Shown piece by piece: positions 7,142 through 14,709 of a DNA stretch of 22,780 nucleotides (position 1 is its first letter; each line of letters starts with the position of its first letter). The DNA comes from DATHGT01 sp035317605 (GTDB lineage: Bacteria > Methylomirabilota > Methylomirabilia > Rokubacteriales > CSP1-6): assembly GCA_035317605.1 (NCBI GenBank), contig DATHGT010000170.1, positions 1 to 22,780 on the forward strand, in the 5' to 3' direction. Under the pieces are notes generated by a model, which was not told the origin of the DNA, searched no databases, and saw only the letters and a list, made by a program, of their open reading frames with translations. A program made the position numbers and the translations under genes.

Positions 7142-7252
7142 GGTGCGTCTCCTCGTGCGAGTGAGGTCCGATTCGTTGCGCCGCCGGCCATACGGTAGCA
7201 CGTCGGGATCGCGGTTGCCGCGCGTCGAGGGCGGGCGTAGAGTCCGGTCGTC

Positions 7253-7444
7253 ATGGACAGAGACTCCTTGCACGCCGGCTACGCGTCCGCGCTCAGGGCC
7301 GAGGCCGAGCGGCGCTTCGGCGCCGCGCGCGCGGAAGCGTTGAAGGACAACATCGACAACGTGGCGGGCTGGATGGCGGAGGTCGCGATGTTTCCCGTCG
7401 ACGCCGACGAGCCGCCGGCGTTCTACGTGGAGCCCGCGCCATGA
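7253..7444 (+). CDS. AtzG/DUF4089-like small subunit paired with amidase
   Basis: A 63-aa protein, MDRDSLHAGYASALRAEAER then a helix ending NIDNVAGWMAEVAMFPVD and a short acidic, proline-rich tail. Size, predicted helical hairpin, the N..N...A..V..FP-type pattern and position resemble AtzG/DUF4089 proteins, GatC-like partners that wrap around AtzE-type amidases. Its stop overlaps the amidase start (ATGA at 7441-7444), so co-translation and a stoichiometric complex are likely. No strong ribosome site precedes the ATG; a TAGAGT box sits 9 nt before it and could be a -10 giving an almost leaderless message. The similarity is by pattern and neighbourhood, so the family name is a moderate-confidence call. 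Confidence 0.7.
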   Translation: MDRDSLHAGYASALRAEAERRFGAARAEALKDNIDNVAGWMAEVAMFPVDADEPPAFYVEPAP

Positions 7445-8784
7445 GCCCGCACGAGCTGGGACTCGTCGACGCCGCACGCGCGATCCGTCGCAAGGAGCTG
7501 TCGCCGGTCGATCTGGTCGACGCGCTGCTCGACCGCGCGGCCAAGATCGACGGCCCCATTCAGGCCTGGGCGCTGCTCGATCGCGACGGCGCGCGGGCCG
7601 CGGCGCGTCGCGCCGCCGACGATCTCGCGCGCGGGGTCCTGGGCGGACCGCTGCACGGCGTGCCGTTCGCCGCAAAGGACATCTTCTACTCGGCGGGGCT
7701 CCGCACCGAGGGCGGCTCGAAGGTGATGGCCGGCTTCGTCCCGACGTACGACGCGACCGCGGTGGCCCGGCTCAAGGCCGCGGGCGGAATCCTGCTCGGC
7801 AAGGTCCACACCACCGAGTTCGCGACCAACGATCCCGCGCCCACGCGCAACCCGTGGAACCTCGCGTGTACGCCGGGCGGCTCGTCGAGCGGCTCGGCGG
7901 CGGCGGTCGCCGCGCGCATGGTTCCGATCGCGCTGGGCAGCCAGACGATCGGCTCCAACGTGCGCCCCGCGTCGTACTGTGGGCTCGTCGGCCTCAAGCC
8001 CACGTTCGGGCGCATCAGCACGCGCGGGGTGATGGCGCTCAGCTACACGCAGGATCACGTGGGGCTCATGGCCCGCAGCGTGGAGGACATCGCGCTCGGC
8101 CTGCGGATCGTCGCGGGCTACGATCCCGCGGATCCCAGCTCGTCACGCGAGCCCGTGCCGGACTATCTCGATGCGCTCACGCGCCGGCGGCCGCCGCGCA
8201 TCGGTCTTCTGCGCGAGCACTTCTTCGAGCGCGCGACGCCCGAGGTGGCGCGCGTCACCGGCGGCGCCGTCGACCGGCTGGTGGCGGCGGGCGCGACGGT
8301 CGAGGACGTCACGCTGCCCCCGAGCTTCGCCGCGACGTTTGCGGCGGCGTATCTGATCATCCGCAGCGACACCACGAGCATCCACGCCGAGCGCTACGCC
8401 GAGAAGGCCGATCTGTACCGTCCCTCGATCCGCGCGTCGATCGAGATCGGGTTCTTGATCCCCGGCGACCTCTACGTGCGCGCGTTGAGAATTCGCGGTC
8501 AGTTCCGTCGCGAGCTGCGGCCGACCCTGGCGCGCTACGACGTGCTGCTGACCCCCACGACGACGACGCCCGCGCCCGAGGGCATGGCCACCGGCGATCC
8601 CCGGTTCCAGATCCCGTGGTCGCTGAGCGGGTTTCCGTCGATCACGGTGCCCTGCGGCTTCTCCGCGTCGGGCCTGCCGCTCGGCGTGCAGCTCGTCAGC
8701 GACATGTTCACGGAAGCCCCGCTGCTCGCCGCCGCCGCCTGGTGCGAGGACGTCCTCGGTCGCGCCCCCGCTCCGGCCATCTGA
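7441..8784 (+). CDS. Amidase-signature family hydrolase (GatA/AtzE-like)
   Basis: A 447-aa Ser-cisSer-Lys amidase. Lys79 in GVPFAAKDIF is the general base. The glycine/serine stretch TPGGSSSGSAAAVAA (about 144-158) supplies the cis-serine, and Ser172 in GSQTIGSNVRPASYCG is the nucleophile, followed by GLVGLKPTFGRIS. Length and order match stand-alone amidases rather than glutamyl-tRNA amidotransferase subunit A, and no GatB lies nearby. The preceding small AtzG-like gene overlaps it, as in s-triazine/biuret and related amide-degrading loci (family knowledge). The physiological amide is unknown. The product has no signal peptide and should be cytoplasmic. Confidence 0.93.
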   Translation: MSPHELGLVDAARAIRRKELSPVDLVDALLDRAAKIDGPIQAWALLDRDGARAAARRAADDLARGVLGGPLHGVPFAAKDIFYSAGLRTEGGSKVMAGFVPTYDATAVARLKAAGGILLGKVHTTEFATNDPAPTRNPWNLACTPGGSSSGSAAAVAARMVPIALGSQTIGSNVRPASYCGLVGLKPTFGRISTRGVMALSYTQDHVGLMARSVEDIALGLRIVAGYDPADPSSSREPVPDYLDALTRRRPPRIGLLREHFFERATPEVARVTGGAVDRLVAAGATVEDVTLPPSFAATFAAAYLIIRSDTTSIHAERYAEKADLYRPSIRASIEIGFLIPGDLYVRALRIRGQFRRELRPTLARYDVLLTPTTTTPAPEGMATGDPRFQIPWSLSGFPSITVPCGFSASGLPLGVQLVSDMFTEAPLLAAAAWCEDVLGRAPAPAI

Positions 8785-8901
8785 GCGGCAGCTCCTTCCC
8801 CAACCGTTGGGAGGGGGCGCCTCGACGGCATTCGTCTTGCCTTCTGCATGAGGGCAGGGGTCTCGGCCCCCATCAGCCCTTGCACGGAGGACGGAGAAAC
8901 T

Positions 8902-9402
8902 ATGAAAACGTCTGCACTGGCAGCAGTCGCGCTCACGCTCGGACTCGCGCTGGTAGCGAATGGTGCGTCCGCTCAGGACCGGCCCATGAAGGACCGGGCG
9001 GCCTTCACCGTGGACGCGGGTCACATGGACTCGAAGCACCTGATCGGGATGAAGGTCGTCACGCCGGACGACAAGAACGTCGGCGAGATCGACCAGCTGA
9101 TCGTCAACATGCGGGACGGCAAGGTCTCGCACGCGATCGTCGGCCTCGGCGGGCTCGTCGGCGTCGGTGAGAAGCACGTGGTGGTGCCGTGGTCCCATGT
9201 GAAGATCCGCGAGAGCCGGGACCGCAAGGACGCGGTGGCGATCATCGACCGCAACGCGCTCGACGCCGCGCCCCGGTTCACGGGAGTGGAGCGGGATCGC
9301 ATCCCGGCGGCCAGCCCCTCGACGGCTCCGGGACGTGACCGTGACCGCGACGGGACGCCGGATCGCCTGGATCGCGCCCCCAACAACCCCAACAAGCAGT
9401 AG
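8902..9402 (+). CDS. Secreted PRC-barrel domain protein
   Basis: A 166-aa protein starting at 8902, with GGAG 5-6 nt before the ATG. Residues 1-25 form a Sec signal peptide (MKTSALAAVALTLGLALVAN..ASA-QD). A single PRC-barrel domain covers about 40-130: LIGMKVVTPDDKNVGEIDQL, VSHAIVGLGGLVGVGEKHVV, VPWSHVKI, then the AIIDRNALDAAPRF tail typical of this group. The C-terminus is unusual: about 20 residues rich in Asp, Arg, Pro and Asn (DRDRDGTPDRLD..PNNPN) that look like one thrombospondin type-3 calcium-binding repeat. It probably acts in the periplasm or outside the cell. Periplasmic PRC-barrel proteins are widespread but poorly characterised, so no specific role is claimed. Confidence 0.88.
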   Translation: MKTSALAAVALTLGLALVANGASAQDRPMKDRAAFTVDAGHMDSKHLIGMKVVTPDDKNVGEIDQLIVNMRDGKVSHAIVGLGGLVGVGEKHVVVPWSHVKIRESRDRKDAVAIIDRNALDAAPRFTGVERDRIPAASPSTAPGRDRDRDGTPDRLDRAPNNPNKQ

Positions 9403-9415
9403 GCAACGACGCGTC

Positions 9416-9442
9416 GGGCGCGACGGCATCGCCGTCGCGCCC
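9416..9442. terminator. Perfect 12-bp hairpin between convergent genes
   Basis: gggcgcgacggc (9416-9427) pairs exactly with gccgtcgcgccc (9431-9442) across a 3-nt loop. It lies 13 bp after the PRC-barrel stop and 38 bp after the protease stop on the other strand. It lacks a T-run but is well placed to act as a bidirectional terminator. Confidence 0.65.
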
Positions 9443-9480
9443 CGCCCACCGCACAGCGACTCCAGACATTCCTCGGCGCG

Positions 9481-11316
9481 CTACTGACGCAGCAAGTGAC
9501 TTCTGGCGGGAACCGATAACGTCGCATCCATTCGCGAGAGCTGAAGCGCCGAGAACGTCTGCGCGGTCCCCGGCCAGCAATGCTTGAAGTAGCTCATCGC
9601 ATTGTGTCGGTCCGGATAGGGCGTCACGACGACGGCGCCGTTCGGCGCCGTGATCTGGATCTGGTCGCCGCCGGCGCAGGACTCGAAGCCAATCTTGAGA
9701 GGATCGGTGGTGGGTGGAGTCTGGGAGAGCCCCCAGCGGCGCTCGAACACCCACGGGCCTGGATCGGGCGGCGTGTCGCTGATTCCGTCCGCCTCGAAGG
9801 CCTTGACGTTCTGGTCGTGGCCGAGCCAGCGTTGATATGCGACGTAGTTGGCGTCTCCGTCCTTGCCGGGAGAGAGCGACTCGAAAAACGTATGAGGCAA
9901 ATTGAAGTAGTGTCCGAATTCATGAACGACCAGCCCGGCGTTGAAACCCGTATTGGGAGCGGCCACGTAGTCGCTGGCGTTCGAGAAGCCGGAAAATGCC
10001 CCGCCGCCCCTGCGCAGCAGGAGGGTCAGGAAGCCGGGGTGGGCGGCGGCCAATTGTCGCGCGGCGGCGTCTTGCGCGGGCGTCGCCGAGATGCCGATCG
10101 TGTTGAGCAGCGTGTTCTTCGTCACGATCCAGTCCGTGCTGGCGAGCGAAAACCACAGGCCCATCCGCCCGTACACCTTGTTCATGTCGTCGAGGACGGC
10201 CTGCAGTTGGGCGAGCGTCATGGTCGTGGGGTTGGTGACGCCGTCGTCGTTGACGAGCGCGTAGGCACGCACCTTGATCTCCGAGGGGAACTTGGTGACG
10301 AGGGACCACGTGTCGTTGTCCGCTCCCACGCAATCGAAGATGATCAGGCCGGTACCGTCGTCGCGCTTGGCGTTTGGAACGTTCAGGCACCGCCCGGATC
10401 CCTTGCCCTTGAACTGATATGAGGTCGCGCCGGATCGGGGCACCGCCGCGACGGACCACGCCTCGTTCGGCTGCGGTGAGATCGAGCATTGATAGGCGAT
10501 CACGGCCGAAAGATTTGCCGCGAGACCCTGCTCGACGTTCAAGCAGAGCCCGGTGCCGCCGTTGACGACTTGGCCCTTGGCGCTCTGGTAGCTCCAGTTC
10601 TGATTCGCCGACCCATTGCAGGCCCGGATGATGGCTCGCGCATTCCCGGAGGGGGTCTTGTTGGCCAGATCGACGTCGAGGCACTTGCCGACCAGGCCGA
10701 CGATCGGGGCCGTCTGGTGAACCCTCCACGTGTCGTTGGCTCCGCCGGTGCAGTCCCAGAGGACGAGCGGCGACTTGTCGGCACTCTTCGCGCCGGCCAC
10801 GTTGACGCAACGGTTCGACCCGGCGCCGATGATCTGCCAGGCGAGCCCCTGGCTGTTCGTGAAGTCGCTCCAGAACCAGCGCTCGTTGGTCTGGGGACTG
10901 GGGGAACACGGGGACACGATGAGGTTCGTGCCGTTCGACGCCTGGCCCCCTTCCGCGTTGAGGCAGGTGCCGGTGGCGGAGTGCTTCAGTTGTGATCGCC
11001 ACGTTCGTTCCCACTGTTGGCTCTGGCCGCCGTTGCAGGTATTCAGGACGACGCGCGTATTCCCGGTCGGCGTCTTCGGGGCGGGATCGACGTCGAGGCA
11101 CTTGTCGGCCAGCCCAACGACGGGCGCCGCGGCCTTTCCGAGTGGCTCGGCCGCGCTGAGACCGTGCAGAAAAAGAACGAGAACGATCGCGGGCGACGAT
11201 TTCGCGAGGCGCTGGCCCCACGCCGATCGAGGGCGCGACCGGCTCCCGCCGATCGAACGGGACGGAACGTGCGCGGCCGGAGCCATCTCGGATCCGCATC
11301 CGGACTGATCGGTCAT
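9481..11316 (-). CDS. Secreted zinc metalloprotease with two N-terminal ricin-B-type beta-trefoil lectin domains
   Basis: A 611-aa protein. An unusually long N-terminus precedes a hydrophobic signal core (SSPAIVLVLFLHGLSA-AEP, about 40-57), so the true start may be a later codon such as Met11; the ATG at 11316 has GAGG 6 nt upstream. Two ricin-type beta-trefoils follow, about 65-200 and 203-340. Each starts with a matching GKCLDVD-type segment and each has three QxW-like turns (QQWERTW, ERWFW, DTWRV; QNWSY, EAWSV, DTWSL). The C-terminal half is a zincin: HEFGHYFNLPH gives H465, E466, H469 and H475, and HNAMSY at 571-576 is the Met-turn, closest to M43/pappalysin-like enzymes. Many cysteines suggest disulfides. 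The protein probably binds carbohydrate and cleaves protein outside the cell. It stands alone between a convergent gene and the divergent Liv operon. Confidence 0.87.
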   Translation of the reverse strand: MTDQSGCGSEMAPAAHVPSRSIGGSRSRPRSAWGQRLAKSSPAIVLVLFLHGLSAAEPLGKAAAPVVGLADKCLDVDPAPKTPTGNTRVVLNTCNGGQSQQWERTWRSQLKHSATGTCLNAEGGQASNGTNLIVSPCSPSPQTNERWFWSDFTNSQGLAWQIIGAGSNRCVNVAGAKSADKSPLVLWDCTGGANDTWRVHQTAPIVGLVGKCLDVDLANKTPSGNARAIIRACNGSANQNWSYQSAKGQVVNGGTGLCLNVEQGLAANLSAVIAYQCSISPQPNEAWSVAAVPRSGATSYQFKGKGSGRCLNVPNAKRDDGTGLIIFDCVGADNDTWSLVTKFPSEIKVRAYALVNDDGVTNPTTMTLAQLQAVLDDMNKVYGRMGLWFSLASTDWIVTKNTLLNTIGISATPAQDAAARQLAAAHPGFLTLLLRRGGGAFSGFSNASDYVAAPNTGFNAGLVVHEFGHYFNLPHTFFESLSPGKDGDANYVAYQRWLGHDQNVKAFEADGISDTPPDPGPWVFERRWGLSQTPPTTDPLKIGFESCAGGDQIQITAPNGAVVVTPYPDRHNAMSYFKHCWPGTAQTFSALQLSRMDATLSVPARSHLLRQ

Positions 11317-11484
11317 GTGGCACCTCGCGGCGTTTTGGTTGCGGCTCGAAGCCGCGTAGATGGTAGACGAGATTGGACGACGAGAGGACGCCGAGCAGGC
11401 GGAAGGCACGGTGGCGGACGACGTCGGCATCGTGCTGGAGCTGTCGTCCGATTTCCGCTACTCTCGCTCGCGCGGCGAAATGGG
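11317..11484. other. Divergent intergenic region, left half
   Basis: This stretch between the protease start and the tandem repeat holds no supported gene. It contains a small perfect hairpin, gcggct (11341-11346) with agccgc (11350-11355). It should carry the protease promoter on the minus strand; a TACCAT box is present near 11361-11366 in that orientation but is not convincing on its own. Confidence 0.4.
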
Positions 11485-11599
11485 GTTGGGTACCGGTTGC
11501 CCGCTGAGGCGAGCGAGCCGCAGCTCGCTCGGCCGGCAAACGTTGGGGTACCGGTTGTCCGCTGAGGCGAGCGAGCCGCAGCTCGCTCGGCCGGCAAAC
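11485..11599. repeat. Two head-to-tail copies of a 57/58-bp repeat upstream of the Liv operon
   Basis: Copy 1 (11485-11541) and copy 2 (11542-11599) abut directly and differ by one extra G and one C/T change. Each copy contains a perfect 9-bp inverted repeat, cgagcgagc and gctcgctcg around cgca. Each opens with gttggg(g)taccggttg and closes with ggccggcaaac. The copies are too similar to be old. They may be regulator sites, a repeat-family array or a recent duplication of the leader. Confidence 0.92.
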
Positions 11600-11609
11600 A
11601 GGGGGGTTT

Positions 11610-11632
11610 GGGGGGTGCGTCTCGCACCCCCC
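11610..11632 (+). promoter_or_regulatory. Strong hairpin just before the ribosome site of the Liv substrate-binding protein
   Basis: A perfect 10-bp stem, ggggggtgcg (11610-11619) with cgcacccccc (11623-11632), has a 3-nt loop and ends 8 nt before the AAAGGAG ribosome site at 11638-11644. No T-run follows, so it may stabilise the message 5' end or regulate initiation rather than terminate. Confidence 0.5.
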
Positions 11633-11650
11633 AACTCAAAGGAGACTGCG

Positions 11651-12871
11651 ATGAAGATCACGCGTCGTTCGTTCCTTCAGGGCACCGCGGCGGTGGCGCT
11701 GGCGCCGGCCCCGGCGTTCGCGCAGGGCAAGCCGGTGAAGATCGGCCTGCTCACCGTGAAGACCGGGCCGCTGGCCGCGGGCGGCATCCAGATGGAGCAG
11801 GGGACCGTCTGCTTCCTCAAGGACCGGAACTACACGCTGGCCGGCCGCAAGGTCGAGCTGGTGGTCGCCGATACGGGCGGCAATCCCGCCGGCACCAAGA
11901 CCAAGACCCAGGAGCTGACCGAGCGCGACCAGGTCGACATGATCTTCGGTCCGCTGGCCGCCTTCGAGCTGCTGGCCATCAGCGACTACACCGCGCAGGC
12001 CAAGATGCCCGTCCTCAGCCTGGCCGCCGCGGAGGACATGACCCAGCGCAAGCCCAACCCGTACTTCGTCCGCGCCTCCGCGACCTCGTCGCAGAACATG
12101 CACCCGCTGGCCGACTACGCGGCCAAGGAGCTGAAGTTCAAGCGCGTGATCACCCTGGCCGACGACTTCGCGTTCGGCCACGAGCAGATGGCCGGCTTCG
12201 GGCGGGTCTTCGAGGACGCGGGCGGCCGCATCGCCAAGAAGCTGTGGCCGCCGCTGACCACGCCGGACTACACGCCCTACATCGCGCAGATCAGCGGGGT
12301 CGATGCGGTCGTGCAGGGCTTCGCCGGCTCGAACCCGCTGAAGTTCATGAAGCAGTACCGCGATGCCGGACTCAAGCTGCCCCTGCTCGGGGGCGGCCCG
12401 GCCTTCGACGACGCGCTCATGAAGTCCTACGGCGACGAGGCCATCGGCGCCATCTCGTGCTCGGCCTACACGGGCGACCTCGACACGCCGAGCAACAAGA
12501 AGCTGATCGACCGGATGGTCCGCGAGTACGCCAACATCCCCGGCCTCTACTCCGCCGGCCTCTACATCAGCGGCATGGTGGCGGAGGCCGCGCTGGAGAA
12601 GACCGGCGGCAAGACCGACGACCGCGAGGCCTTCAACCGGGCCCTCCGCGGGGTCTCGCTCACCGACACGCCCCGCGGTCCCTTCAGCTTCGACAAGTTC
12701 GGCAACGTGGTGGGCAGCTTCTACATCCGCCGGGTCGAGAAGAAGGGCGACAAGCTCGTCAACACCACCATCAAGACGTACCCGAAGGTGAGCCAGTTCT
12801 GGACCTACGACGAGAAGTGGTTCCTCGCGCAGCCGGTGTACTCGCGCGACTATCCGCCGCTCAAGAGCTGA
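11651..12871 (+). CDS. Liv-type ABC transporter substrate-binding protein (Tat-exported)
   Basis: A 406-aa periplasmic binding protein of the Peripla_BP_6/LivJ-LivK type. AAAGGAG lies 6 nt before the ATG. The N-terminus MKITRRSFLQGTAAVALAPA, ending at AFAQG, is a twin-arginine signal peptide with the motif TRRSFLQG, so it is probably exported folded. The mature part begins KPVKIGLLTVKTGPLAAGG and contains the two-lobe family hallmarks: VELVVADTGGNPAGTKTKTQ, VDMIFGPLAAFELLAI, and VITLADDFAFGHEQMAGF. It is followed 21 bp later by livH; a small 5-bp hairpin (12872-12885) lies in that gap and may favour expression of the binding protein over the permease. Homologues bind branched-chain amino acids, amides, aromatic acids and other ligands, so the substrate is unknown. 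Confidence 0.92.
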   Translation: MKITRRSFLQGTAAVALAPAPAFAQGKPVKIGLLTVKTGPLAAGGIQMEQGTVCFLKDRNYTLAGRKVELVVADTGGNPAGTKTKTQELTERDQVDMIFGPLAAFELLAISDYTAQAKMPVLSLAAAEDMTQRKPNPYFVRASATSSQNMHPLADYAAKELKFKRVITLADDFAFGHEQMAGFGRVFEDAGGRIAKKLWPPLTTPDYTPYIAQISGVDAVVQGFAGSNPLKFMKQYRDAGLKLPLLGGGPAFDDALMKSYGDEAIGAISCSAYTGDLDTPSNKKLIDRMVREYANIPGLYSAGLYISGMVAEAALEKTGGKTDDREAFNRALRGVSLTDTPRGPFSFDKFGNVVGSFYIRRVEKKGDKLVNTTIKTYPKVSQFWTYDEKWFLAQPVYSRDYPPLKS

Positions 12872-12892
12872 GCGCCGTCGGGCGCCAACCGC

Positions 12893-13753
12893 GTGAACGT
12901 CTGGGTCGTCCTGGCGGTCAATAGCGTCACGCTCGGCGGCCTGCTGTTCCTGCTGTCGGCCGGGTTCTCGCTGGTCTTCGGCCTCATGAAGATCCCGAAC
13001 CTGACCCACGGCTCGTTCTTCATGCTCGGCGCGTACCTGGCCACCAGCCTCATCGCCGCCGGCTTCGGCTTCTGGACGGCCGCCGTCGTCGGCGGGCTCC
13101 TGGTGGCGCTGTTCGGCGGCATCGTGGAGCGCTTCATCCTGCGCCGGCTGGCCGGCGCCGAGCTGGCGCAGGTGCTGGTCACCCTCGGGCTCTCGTTCAT
13201 GGTGGCCGACGTCTGCTTGATGGTATGGACCGGCGATCCCATCCGGATCGCGACGCCGGACGGCCTGCGCGGCGCGACCTCGGTGGGCGGCGTCGGGTTC
13301 CCCACGTATCGCCTGGCCGTCAGCCTGATCGCGGTCGTGGTCGCGGCGGCGCTGTGGGCGCTGCTCGACCGCACGCGGCTCGGCGCCATGATCCGCGCCG
13401 GGGTCGACGATGCCGAGATGGCGCGGGTCACCGGCATCCGCGTCTCGCGGCTGTTCACGATCGTGTTCTGTCTCGGCGCGTGGCTGGCCGGCTTCGCGGG
13501 CGTGATCGGCGGGCCGATCCTGTCCGTCTATCCCGGGCTGGACGGCGAGATGCTGCCGCTGGCCCTGGTCGTGGTGATCCTCGGCGGCAGCGGCAGCCTG
13601 CTCGGCTCGCTGGTGGGCAGCTTCGTGGTCGGCTTCCTCTACAACTTCGGCCAGGCGATGTTCCCCGAGCTGGCCTACGTGGTGCTGTTCCTGCCGATGC
13701 TGATCGTGCTGGTGGTGCGTCCCCAGGGGTTGTTCGGGCGGCCCGCGGTGTGA
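12893..13753 (+). CDS. livH: Branched-chain amino acid-type ABC transporter permease LivH
   Basis: A 286-aa integral membrane protein with about eight hydrophobic segments, starting at GTG 12893. The typical LivH sequence GLLFLLSAGFSLVFGLMKIPNLTHGSFFMLGAY is visible near the N-terminus (quoted in part only: SLVFGLMKIPNLTHG). The conserved cytoplasmic EAA-like loop reads RAGVDDAEMARVTGIRVSRL. It ends with the usual LIVLVVRPQGLFG tail. It pairs with LivM to form the channel. The stop overlaps the livM GTG (GTGA at 13750-13753), pointing to coupled translation. Confidence 0.94.
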   Translation: MNVWVVLAVNSVTLGGLLFLLSAGFSLVFGLMKIPNLTHGSFFMLGAYLATSLIAAGFGFWTAAVVGGLLVALFGGIVERFILRRLAGAELAQVLVTLGLSFMVADVCLMVWTGDPIRIATPDGLRGATSVGGVGFPTYRLAVSLIAVVVAAALWALLDRTRLGAMIRAGVDDAEMARVTGIRVSRLFTIVFCLGAWLAGFAGVIGGPILSVYPGLDGEMLPLALVVVILGGSGSLLGSLVGSFVVGFLYNFGQAMFPELAYVVLFLPMLIVLVVRPQGLFGRPAV

Positions 13754-14709
13754 AGCGGATCGCCCTCGGCGCCGCCCTCGTCGGCCTCGTCACGCTGCCG
13801 ACGTGGGTCGGCGGCACGTACTACGTCAACATCGCGAGCCAGATCCTGTTCTACGCGATCTTCGCGCTCGGGGTGAACGTGCTGGCGGGCTACGCCGGCC
13901 TCGTCTCGCTCGGCCACGCCGGCCTCTTCGGCATCGCGGCCTACGCGGGGGCGAAAATCCTGGGCGGCGGCCACGGTCACCTCATGGTGGCCCTGGTGGC
14001 CCTCGCGACCACGCTGATATTCTCCGCCGTCTTCGCGGTGCTCGCCCTGCGCGGGACCGGGCTCGGCTTCGTGATGATCACGGTGGCGCTCGGGCAGATC
14101 GTGTGGGGCGTCGCGTATCGCTGGATCAGCATCACCAACGGCGACAACGGCGTGACGATCACCGGCCGGCCGGCTCCGTTCGGGTTGTCGCTCGCTTCGC
14201 CGCGGAGCTTTTACTGGGCGACGCTCCTCGTCTTTCTCCTCGCCGTCGCGTCCATGGCCGTGTTCGTGGCCTCGCCGTTCGGGGCCAGCGTGCGCGGGAC
14301 GCGCGACCAGCCCCGGCGGATGAACGCGCTCGGCTACAACGTGTGGATGATCCGCTTCCTCGCCTTCCTGCTGTCCGGCTTCTGGAGCGGCGTGGCCGGC
14401 CTGCTGTTTCTCTACTACAACCAGTTCGTGAGTCCCCAGGCCGTGGCCCTCACCGCGTCCGCCGAGGCCCTGTTGATGGTGATCTCGGGCGGCACCGCCA
14501 CCCTGCTCGGGCCGATCACGGGTGCCTTTCTCGTCGTGATCATGAAGAACGTGGCCAGCGCCTACATCGAGCGCTGGAACTTCGTGCTCGGCGCCATCTT
14601 CGTGCTGATCGTGGTGTTCATGCCCGAGGGGCTGGTGCCGGGCACGGTACGCCTGGCGCGCTGGACGTCGACCGCGTGGCGCCCGCGCGCTGTGCAACCG
14701 ACCGCATGA
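13750..14709 (+). CDS. livM: Branched-chain amino acid-type ABC transporter permease LivM
   Basis: A 319-aa polytopic membrane protein. The GTG start at 13750 overlaps the livH stop; the frame stays open upstream but that part lacks membrane character. Family marks are YAIFALGVNVLAGYAGLVSL, HAGLFGIAAYAGA, a long VMITVALGQIVWGVAYRW stretch, the loop GTRDQPRRMNALGYNVWMIR that contacts the ATPases, and the C-terminal EGLVPG. Eight or nine transmembrane helices are plausible. Its stop overlaps the livG ATG (ATGA at 14706-14709). Confidence 0.93.
   Translation: MKRIALGAALVGLVTLPTWVGGTYYVNIASQILFYAIFALGVNVLAGYAGLVSLGHAGLFGIAAYAGAKILGGGHGHLMVALVALATTLIFSAVFAVLALRGTGLGFVMITVALGQIVWGVAYRWISITNGDNGVTITGRPAPFGLSLASPRSFYWATLLVFLLAVASMAVFVASPFGASVRGTRDQPRRMNALGYNVWMIRFLAFLLSGFWSGVAGLLFLYYNQFVSPQAVALTASAEALLMVISGGTATLLGPITGAFLVVIMKNVASAYIERWNFVLGAIFVLIVVFMPEGLVPGTVRLARWTSTAWRPRAVQPTA

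Noticed and set aside
8785..8901. Short GC hairpins between the amidase and the PRC-barrel gene
   Set aside because: Stems are short or need wobble pairs, and there is no T-run, so a terminator or riboswitch call is not supported.
8143..9429. Minus-strand open frame across the amidase and PRC-barrel genes
   Set aside because: It is antisense to two clear genes, crosses their boundary, and has shadow-type composition.
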